Below are positions 56,159-64,000 of a stretch of 64,000 bases of DNA, piece by piece. The notes under the pieces are model-generated. The model had not been told where the DNA came from. It worked only from the letters and a program-made list of their open reading frames with translations, and did no database searches. Numbering within the stretch: position 1 is the stretch's first letter; each line of letters starts with the position of its first letter. The translations under genes and the position numbers were made by a program. This DNA is from Bugula neritina (Eukaryota > Bryozoa > Gymnolaemata > Cheilostomatida > Bugulidae), in contig OZ037773.1 in assembly GCA_964035545.1 (NCBI GenBank), positions 1,060,751-1,124,750 on the forward strand. The letters are read 5' to 3'.

Positions 56159-58138
56159 GGTCCTAACCCGCAGAGGGTTTGGCCTGATCTCCCAAAGCCA
56201 GCTGCAATTTCAGCAGGGCAATTGAGCAGGTGGCCATTGAGTAACGGCTATCACATCTCTGAACTATTGAAGGAATTGTTCTACGCCCTCATTGCCAGTG
56301 AAGACAGGGGCCTTCAGACGATACCTGTCACCAGGTAGTTTCCTGTGGGCCTCCTCACCCCGTGGCACCAAATATCTACTACTACTGCCCAAGACAGCTT
56401 TGGGTGGCAGAAGGCATTGCTTATATACACAGAGTGGATCCTGATTGAATGACGCAGATTTTATTTTGAGTAAAGGCAGTGAGCATTGAGTTTTTTATTA
56501 GTACAATAAGTAGTCGTCTGTAAAGGTATTGTGAGTGGTTCTTATAGTAACATTGTTGTGGTAGTAGAAATAAAAGCTTTGAGGTTCAAGAAATGAAAAG
56601 AAGCAGAAGTCCAAGCTGCTATGCATGAAGAGGTGCAGAGGCTGATTACTGCAGGTGAATTTATTTAAGAATAGTTTGCAGTCAAACAGTTGCCTCGCCT
56701 AAAATATCATTAAAATGAAAGGAGATAATCATCAACTTCATACTTTTAGTAAGACGAATGTATAAAATTATTGCCATTTCAAAGAGATTTGCGCTTGAAT
56801 CATTCTGTGTATGTGTATATATTTATGTGGTGTAATGGTTAGCACTTGCTTGGGAAATGTGGGTCTTGGGTTCCAACCCTAGCGAGGGTGGAGAGTGGGT
56901 TTCAAAAATTTTGTAACTTTTCCACATCTTGTTAATAAACTGGTTTATCTGCATACAATTTATAACTTATAGTTTGACTTCTCTTCATCTTCAATTACAC
57001 AACTTGTATTTGTTCTGTTTACTGTTACTTTTTGTTGGGCTATGATGAACTTTTTTATTCTTTCTTGGATTGATTGTTCTGTATAAATAATTTAGTTTTA
57101 TTTTGATAAAAAGCTCAACAACAGTTTTATGAACTATATATATTAGTACCAAACACAATTGCTGCATTAACTTCTAACAACTGTTAATCTGTTTATGTAT
57201 TTGTACAAATTGATTATTATTATTATTTTAATGGCAGCAATTTTAGTTGTTGTGATTTTTGCTAATTTTCAGTATGCTATATTGTTCAGAAGAACCCTCA
57301 AATCTGCAAAGCATTCCTTGGATATCGTTGGAAACCATGTTTAATATGGATTTCAGTGATCAATTGTATGATTTCAACTTTAAGTTTGGGTGGTACGTTT
57401 CATGAGTTTCAAATAAAAGTATCTGCATCAAGGTATGCATAACTGTTACCAATTTATTGATTATTTTTTTGGTACAGAGTGTAAAATGATATTGTAGTCA
57501 TTTTGAACAATACATGCGATGAAACAGGAAAAAAACATGAAGCAAATCACAATTTTAAAAAACAAATAGTTTCAATAGCGAAATAATCTACAGAGTAAAA
57601 GATTCGAATTCCAAATGCATTTCATAGTATACAGAAATTTGGCAGTCAAAGAGAGAACGTCAACACACCCAATATCTATTTTGTTTCTTCAGTGAAAATG
57701 AGGGAGGTTTTATCAACAGCTAATGTATCTGCAAACACACAGTGAAACTCTCATCTCATTCTTTTGGGGTCTCCTGTATTCTCATTATTTAGGAGTTTGT
57801 TTTCTGCAAATGACAATGATGTTATTTTAAACTAACGTAACACACAGACCAATCAGAAACAATTGCTTAATGATACATTTTGTGCACAGGCTCCATAAAA
57901 AAATTGGCCAAGAGAAATAGTTGCATTGAATAAAACTCCAACTATAAATTAATGCAAACCATAAATAATTGGTAAGGGCATTCATTCACTTAATGAGCAG
58001 TCATGAAAATGCAGTGTAGAGTTGAGCTGGTTAAAAAGTTTGAAGCCTAATGTTACATGGTTACATTTGAATGGAGCCAATTGTACCAGTGAAAACAATA
58101 CTGTTAAAAAGTTGATAAACGCAAATTTAATTAACTAA
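56159..58138. repeat. Dispersed 2-kb repeat with gag relic, piece z
   Basis: It matches 14826-15128 (gag relic and flank), then jumps to 15390-17068. About 260 bases are missing at the junction near 56460. A tRNA-like segment lies within. It ends where element D is inserted. Confidence 0.82.
56828..56900 (+). repeat. tRNA-derived SINE-like segment, copy 2
   Basis: A box TGGTGTAATGGTTAGC (56828-56843) and B box GGGTTCCAACC (56868-56878). Confidence 0.6.
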
Positions 58139-58142
58139 ATAT

Positions 58143-58449
58143 TGTGGTGGCTCGTGGAGCTGCCAGCAGCGAAATACACAGGGTCACGCTATTGACCCGG
58201 AACAATGGACAGCCAATTAGCGATGCTGATAGTTAGTAGCAGTAGTTAGTTTCGCGCTACTAGTTCAGTTGTGAATAGTGCAGTAGATTAAATAGACGTG
58301 TGAATTTCTGAATTTTTCTGTATCGTTTTTATTATGTATCCTTGTACTTAAAATATACTCTTAGTGACTCGATTTATCCTGGTGAAGTTTTCTAGCAATA
58401 AATAGACTCTCTTGATTGCACATCGACCCAAATTCTGAAAATTACAACA
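58143..58449 (+). repeat. 5' LTR of element D
   Basis: TGTGGTGGCTCG...TTACAACA, 307 bp. Confidence 0.92.
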
Positions 58450-58450
58450 A

Positions 58451-58468
58451 TGGTGGCAGCAGTGGGAT
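58451..58468 (+). other. Primer-binding site, tRNA-Leu type, element D
   Basis: TGGTGGCAGCAGTGGGAT, one base after the LTR. Confidence 0.75.
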
Positions 58469-58482
58469 AGTGTACATCAACG

Positions 58483-59259
58483 ATGGAGACTGAAAATGCT
58501 AGAATGCAACCACCCCCAGTAGAAGGTGAGCGTAGAAATGATGTTATTCCTGTGAATCATGTGGGAGAAGAGGCTTATCGATATCGCTTGAAAGCTCCCA
58601 CCTTTACTGGGTCAGAAGATGTCGAACAGTTTATACAGGAGTTTAGAGAAGTAATGGATATTGCCCAATGGCCACAGAGAGTAGGCCTTATCCAGTTGCG
58701 GAGAGCGTTGACGGAGCAAGCCAAGCCGTACGGAATAGGAACGGATGTAGACGGGATATTGGCTGCGTTGCGGGCCCGTTTTGGTATCTCCGCAGAGGAC
58801 GCCAGGGCCCGTTTACAGAGGTTGTGCCGCGCCTCACGGGTCTCATTGCAAGAGCATGCCGCGACGGTGAAAAAGCTGGCGCAGATTGCGTATGGTGACC
58901 TATCAGCACAACACCAAGAGCGTTACACCTACGACGCTTTCGTCCAGTCACATAAACTACAAGCTAAAGGAATAACCACGGTAGAGGATGCCCTAAAGGC
59001 CGGAGAGGCTTACTTGTTGGCTACCCAAATGCATCGAGAACAAGGGAACCCGCCGCCGGTTAGAGTCAATGCTGCCAGAGCTACGGCAGCCCCCGAAGCT
59101 CCCTCCTTAGAAGCAGAAGTAGACCGTATGGTAGAGATGTTGGGACAGCTGGTAGCTATTCTTGCCAGCGCTGGTCCCGGTCAGGCCTCACGGTTGTCCC
59201 CAGCACCTGTGGGGCCGGGCTTGAGTAGTGTTGGTCAGGACCACAGACAGCAAGGATGA
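58483..59259 (+). CDS. Gag of element D, shortened
   Basis: A 258-residue frame begins METENARMQPPPVEGERR, close to family A Gag, with YRLKAPTFTGSEDVEQFI and LQEHAATVKKLAQIAYGDL in the capsid region. It stops at TGA (59257-59259) just after DHRQQG. In that place family A has its zinc knuckle, which is not recognisable here. Without the stop the frame would run on past GTTAAAC (59277-59283), as in family A. So it is probably a truncated Gag without its RNA-binding knuckle. Confidence 0.75.
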   Translation: METENARMQPPPVEGERRNDVIPVNHVGEEAYRYRLKAPTFTGSEDVEQFIQEFREVMDIAQWPQRVGLIQLRRALTEQAKPYGIGTDVDGILAALRARFGISAEDARARLQRLCRASRVSLQEHAATVKKLAQIAYGDLSAQHQERYTYDAFVQSHKLQAKGITTVEDALKAGEAYLLATQMHREQGNPPPVRVNAARATAAPEAPSLEAEVDRMVEMLGQLVAILASAGPGQASRLSPAPVGPGLSSVGQDHRQQG

Positions 59260-61591
59260 TCCCAGGACCAGGGGACGTTAAACTGTCACGGCCCGCGGAC
59301 GCCCTTCCGCCCCTCGTGCCGAAACTGAAGGAACATGGTGAGACACGCCGCCACCGGTCTGTACAGACACGACGGTATGCTCCCCCGGAGTGGCAGGTAC
59401 CACGTAGGACTAGCAGACCCGCACAGCGGCCGAGTACCTTCTCCCTGCCACTCGCTAACCAGTTCCACCGGTTACCTCGGGAGGAGGAGTCTGCCACTGA
59501 ATTAGAGCCGGAAGGCCCAGTGAGGAGCTCCGAACCCCGCCGGCGCCAACGACGCCGCCGGAAACCCCATTAACCACGAGTAAACCCCAGCCGTCCTACC
59601 CAACCAAGACAACACATGCGGGGGGGGTGAAAGTACAACCACATGGAGATAGCTATTTCCTCCCCGGAAAGGTGACGGGTAAAGCCGTCACTTTCCTGCT
59701 AGACTCCGGCTGTACTACCAACCTTCTCAGTCGTAGGATCTTTGAGGCACTGCCCCGCCAGGACAGGGATAGAGTACGACCGTACACGGGAGAACATGGC
59801 ACCGTAGCAGACGGGTCGTGTATCCCCTTCTACGGTATTATCGAGCTCCCTGTGCATGTCCGAGACCAGGCTATACAGGAGACCTTTGTCATAAGCCAGC
59901 TGGAGGAAGATGCTATCCTCGGATAGCCCTTCTTGAAACAGCATCAATGCCGCATAGACTTTAGCAAGTCGGCAGTGCTGATGGGGGAGCGAGAACTCGC
60001 CTGTGTGGATAAGTTTGGGCGTCGTCTAGTGGGCGGTGTTCAGGTAGTTCGAACCTGCACTGTACCCGGGCGCTCGAGGGCTACTATCCACTGCCGAGTG
60101 AACAGCAACCGGATAGCTAGACCCGGGGTCGTTGAAGGCGCGCACAAAAAGATCCAACTCGCCAGCAGTTTAAACCAACTGACCGAGCGAGGGGAGATCT
60201 TAGTGCAGTGTGTCAACCCCTGTACCGAGCCCATCAAGCTCCCAGCTGGGTCTATGCTGGGCCGGTTCCACTCTGTCCAGGAGGAGGACGTGGGCCCGTC
60301 GCTGGGTGATGCGACGGAGGCACTCCCTCGGCGCCTTACTCAGGGGCGAGGGGCGGTCCCTACACACATCTGGGAGTTATATGAAACAGTTTGTGGTGAC
60401 TGCGCGAGCAACAAGGAACGCCAAGCTATGGCGAAGTTGCTACGCGACTACGGTGATGTGTTCGGCAGCGGAGATAATGACGTGGGACTGACTGGAGTTG
60501 TCAGACACAAAATACCGCTGACTGCAGGGACGGTCCCTATCCGGCAACCCACGCGCAGGCTGGGGCCGGAGAAGGAGAAGGAGGTTAGCCGACAAAGACA
60601 GGATCTTCTGGATCGCGGCCTCATAGAGCCCGCCCATAGTGCGTGGAGCTCGCCGGTCGTATTGGTCCGGAAGAAAGACGGCAGTTGGCGGTTCTGTGTG
60701 GATTACCGCAAACTCAATAGCGTAACCATACAGGACGCCTACCCTCTACCTCGTATTGACGAGTCATTGGACGCTCTAGCCGGCAGCAAGTACTTCAGTA
60801 CGTTAGACTTGTTGAGCGGTTACTGGCAAGTTCCTCTGAGTCCCGACGCCCAGGAGAAGGCAGCGTTTATCACACAGAACGGTTTGTGGAAGTGGAAGGT
60901 GCTGCCTTTCGGGTTAAATTCCGCCCACGCCACCTTCCAGAGGCTGATGGAGCAAGTCCTCAGCGGGCTCCATTGGAAGACACTGCTGATCTACCTCGAT
61001 GATGTCATCGTAATCTCTCCAGACTTCGAGACACATGTCAGTCGTCTGCGGGAGGTCTTCGAGAGACTCCGAGGTACCGGTCTTAAGCTCAAACCTTCCA
61101 AGTGCGCTCTATTGCAGCCGGTGGTCAAAGTACCTGGGGCACGTTGTCGGTCGAAACGGCGTGGCAACGGATCCCGAGAAGGTACGGGCGATAGAAGACT
61201 GGGTCACCCCCAAGACTTGACCGGATTTCGGGCTTTCTTGGGGCTGGTAGGGTATTACAGGCAATACATACCAGACTTTGCGGGCATAGCACAGCCGTTA
61301 AACCGGCTCACCGCAAAGGGAGTGACGTGGCAGTGGACCTCGGTCAAACAAGAAAGCTTATACACTCCCTCCCCCGCTTCCTCTGACAGAACGGAAGAGA
61401 CACAGGCGTCAACAATCCCTCTCCCGTTCTTCCCCTCTGGCCCGCAACCTGCGGGAGGTCGAGACTCGGGCAGACGAACTAGAACAAAAAGTGTACCGAC
61501 TAGCCCCCCCCCCCGTATTCAAGCAGCATTCAGTGAGCTCCGGTCGCTACAGAAGTCCATCAGACGGTTGAAGCGAGCGACTCAGAATTAG
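59256..61591 (+). pseudogene. Pro-RT of element D fused to the ORF3 end
   Basis: Pieces are an N-terminal pro segment (59256-59573), the protease (59627-59926; FLLDSGCTTNLLS, stop TAG after DAILG) and a 552-codon frame (59933-61591) with reverse transcriptase (LIYLDDVIVIS). Near 61125 one base is gained (GTCAAAGTAC) and near 61207 one C is lost, so about 26 residues are out of frame between two correct parts. After WQWTSVKQE the frame jumps to sequence resembling the ORF3 tail (LQKSIRRLKRATQ), so RNase H and integrase are gone. It could not complete transposition alone. Confidence 0.88.
59277..59283 (+). promoter_or_regulatory. Putative frameshift heptamer GTTAAAC, element D
   Basis: Same heptamer, same place before a LSRPAD-type start of Pro as in family A (KLPRPAD). 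Confidence 0.45.
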
Positions 61592-61871
61592 TACGGCTTC
61601 CCCTCAAGCATCAGACCTCCCTCCCCTACTTTACTTTCCCGGACCTCCACTATCTCTCTTCTACAACCTCACTACCTCTCCGTGGCGTTCCCTGGAGTTA
61701 CTGTGGCATGTACGCTATATATGTATATAAGACTTACTAATTACTTAGTATTATTTTTTTGTGCACGTTTTGTATGTAGCTGACCAATTCTGTTTATTGT
61801 ATATATGTTTTATATCTTTTTCTCCTTGGTCCACTGATGTACGTAGTTGATTGTGAAATAGTTTTTGTTAT
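61592..61871 (+). other. 3' untranslated region of element D
   Basis: Between the fused frame and the hairpin. No ORF. Confidence 0.5.
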
Positions 61872-61902
61872 CAGAAAGAGGGCTTTCTGCTGGTGGAGGC
61901 GG
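61872..61902 (+). promoter_or_regulatory. Hairpin plus polypurine tract, element D
   Basis: CAGAAAG-AGGG-CTTTCTG then CTGGTGGAGGCGG up to the LTR. Confidence 0.83.
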
Positions 61903-62207
61903 TGTGGTGGCTCGTGGAGCTACCAGCAGCGGAATACACAGGGTAACGCTATTGACCCGGAACAATGGACAGCCAATTAGCGATGCTGATAGTTAGTAGC
62001 AGTAGTTAGTTTTGCGCTACTAGTCAGTTGTGAATAGTGTAGTAGATTAAATAGACGTGTGAATTTGTGAATGTTTCTGTATCGTTTTATTATGTATCCT
62101 TGTACTTAAAATATACTCTTAGTAACACGACTTATCCTGGTGAAGTTCTCTAGCAATAAATAGACTCTCTTGATTACACATCAACCCAAATTCTAGAAAT
62201 TACAACA
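61903..62207 (+). repeat. 3' LTR of element D
   Basis: 305 bp, TGTGGTGG...TACAACA, followed by ATAT. Confidence 0.92.
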
Positions 62208-62211
62208 ATAT

Positions 62212-62840
62212 TATTATATCACCATTATTATATGGGTTACTGTCTATACAAAATGGTTGTTTCGCACACAAACTGCTGAACACAAAGTGAATAATAAAAT
62301 AACCCCAAACCTCAAACCCTGTACCCTAAATCTAAATAACAAAAAATTGGGAAACTATGTATTTTGGTTGATTTAATGTAATATTGATGTGTAGCTGAAT
62401 GAAACGACCTGCCAATCACCTTTGAATACCTTGGAAAACACAGAACACTTGGAAACACTAAAGGCTATAGAAGTGCATCCTTCTTTTTACAGTGCGGCTA
62501 AAGGTTGGTAATTGTGGTAATTTTTCTATCTGGACCCTCTGGTGTCTAATGGTTCTTGGTGAGAAGCTAGTATAGTAGGCTACACTTCTGAGTTTACATA
62601 AATGAATGTTAGTTCACCGCAGGCAGTAGACCTAGTAGTTATTGCCATATTTTGGTGATCTCCTGTGATTTTATTGTATACCATTGCTAATATTGTAATG
62701 GATTTTAACGCTCTAGTAATTATGTCGCGTCACTATTATAATGGACTTGGCGTAACTTTGTAAATACTGTTAAATGTTGTAATTATAGCTAAGCTCCTTG
62801 CGTAGCTTTCTAATGCCTCAAATATTGTAATTATAGCTGT
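62212..62840. other. AT-rich spacer or outer LTR of element I
   Basis: No coding region. The start of the element I LTR could lie in here, but I cannot fix it. Confidence 0.35.
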
Positions 62841-63258
62841 AATGGATTTTAGTAGTGCAGTTAGTGCTAGTTATTATATAGAAAGGGTCGACTCTATATT
62901 GTATGCTATTGTGGAGATCGACTATACATCGACCTCCAGCGACTTGTATCTATGGTCGACAGTGGCACCACTAGTAACAACCAATCAGGACTGACATACT
63001 AATTGATAGCAGGTGGAGCTAGCTACTCGTAATGGAAGCGCGCTGAGTAGCTAGCCGGGGAAAGCAGATTGGGACTTCATTTAGAGTAGTTGTGTATAAA
63101 TGCTCACTTATTATGTAATTGTTTCAATTCATGTTAGCAGTAATTAGAACTTCTTGTATCTTGTAAATAATAAACTTATCATAACGTAAATAACCTGGTG
63201 TAGTGGCTTTGTTTAAGTTGACCCACATATAATATAGTGAATTGCGAAATTCACTACA
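62841..63258 (+). repeat. 5' LTR of element I (family C), start unresolved
   Basis: From about 62841 it matches the second half of 349-846 and the reverse complement of 54303-54660. It ends GAAATTCACTACA, one base before the primer site. Confidence 0.78.
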
Positions 63259-63259
63259 G

Positions 63260-63277
63260 TGGTGGCAGCGGTGGGAT
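63260..63277 (+). other. Primer-binding site, tRNA-Leu type, element I
   Basis: TGGTGGCAGCGGTGGGAT follows the LTR after one base. Confidence 0.78.
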
Positions 63278-63319
63278 CCCACTTAATACAAATGCGCCTA
63301 GCCAGGGAGTAGAAAGAAG

Positions 63320-64000
63320 ATGGCCGACAAGGACGACACGCCCAGACAGGAACCGGCAGCAGTAGAAGAGGATCACATAAGCGGCCCAGCGCTGCCTATG
63401 GACAGGTACCACTTGCGGGCTCCCATCTTCTCAGGGGAAGAAGATGTGGAGCAATTCATCACTGAGTTTAGTGATGTGGCAGCCATCTGCAGATGGCCGA
63501 ATAGGGTTACTCTGATCCAGCTGCAGTTATGTCTGACAGGGCCGGCTAAACCCTTTGGGATAGGCCAGAATGTCGGTGACATATTTGAAGCATTACGAGC
63601 CCGGTTTATATTAACCGCTCGAGATGCTCGCGTGCAACTCCAGGGACTTAGGAGAAATCCTAATAGTCGACAGAGCCTAGCACTGGATGCATTCCTCCAG
63701 TCTATAAAACAATCTCGGTCTGAAACAGCATCTGCTGGTGGCCGAAGTTGAGACTATGGAAAGAGCTCTAAGGCTTGGGAATGCCTATTTCCAAGCCGAC
63801 AGTGCGAGTCGACCTGGTGCGACAATACAGCAGGTCGGAGCAGACGACGACGTGTCGACATCGCCGGCGAAGACAGCTGTACATGTCGCCTCGGCAGCAG
63901 CAGACGAATCGACTAGCTTGACCACAAGCTTGGATTGAGAACTGCTAGCCGAGATCAGGCAACTGCGCCAGCAGTCGACAGCCGAGCGACCCAGAAGGTC
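63320..64000 (+). pseudogene. Gag of element I (family C), cut by window end
   Basis: ATG at 63320; MADKDDTPRQEPAAVEED, YHLRAPIFSGEEDVEQFI and EALRARFILTARDARVQLQG agree with element E. Compared with E, 72 bases are missing after LRRNP (24 codons, in frame), and one extra base near 63707 then shifts the frame (SIKQSRSE instead of SINNLGLK). The correct frame goes on at 63738 (VETMERALRLGNAYFQAD) to a TGA near 63938, and beyond. The element continues past the window. Confidence 0.87.

Larger units (their letters stand above)
58143..62207 (+). mobile_element. Internally deleted Ty3/gypsy element D
   Basis: LTRs 58143-58449 and 61903-62207, differing at roughly 16 positions; both flanks ATAT (58139-58142, 62208-62211). 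It is related to family A by LTR start, primer site, gag, pol, hairpin and tract. About 3 kb covering RNase H, integrase and the first part of ORF3 are missing. Confidence 0.92.

Overview
The window is eukaryotic, animal-like DNA dominated by transposable elements. The only host gene I can support is a six-exon gene on the minus strand (23767-27363). It has phase-1 introns and encodes a signal peptide, three immunoglobulin-like domains and a membrane anchor. That architecture points to a metazoan. An early-branching invertebrate such as a sponge would fit, but that is a guess. No bacterial-type system is present.

Layout, left to right. A solo LTR (349-846). A decayed gypsy LTR (about 847-5255) invaded by a short non-autonomous LTR element with identical LTRs (1002-4759). 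Ty3/gypsy family A copy 1 (5328-12799, minus). A MITE (13147-13900) and an AT microsatellite. A gypsy gag relic and a 2-kb repeat (14280-17068). A decayed gypsy element H (17606-23425, plus). The immunoglobulin gene, with two MITEs in its introns. Gypsy and LINE relics (28146-30005). AT-rich DNA. A nested pair of family A elements: copy 3 (32143-47131, plus) with copy 2 (32342-39846, minus) inserted in its 5' LTR. A decayed family C gypsy element E (47177 to about 54660, minus), split by a second MITE. Repeat blocks around a Penelope-like endonuclease relic and a TA microsatellite (54777-58138). An internally deleted gypsy element D (58143-62207, plus). The start of another family C element (I), cut by the window end.

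The gypsy families share one plan: LTR, a primer site matching tRNA-Leu, gag with one zinc knuckle, pro-pol in the -1 frame, a third ORF (ORF3) encoding a zinc-finger/coiled-coil protein, then a hairpin, a polypurine tract and the 3' LTR. Family A and D insertions carry 4-bp target duplications. Copies 1-3 keep matching splice signals between pol and ORF3, which suggests ORF3 is made from a spliced RNA. All copies carry disabling lesions, several of them CGA to TGA changes. Copies 2 and 3 lie head to head and form an inverted repeat of about 6.9 kb per arm.
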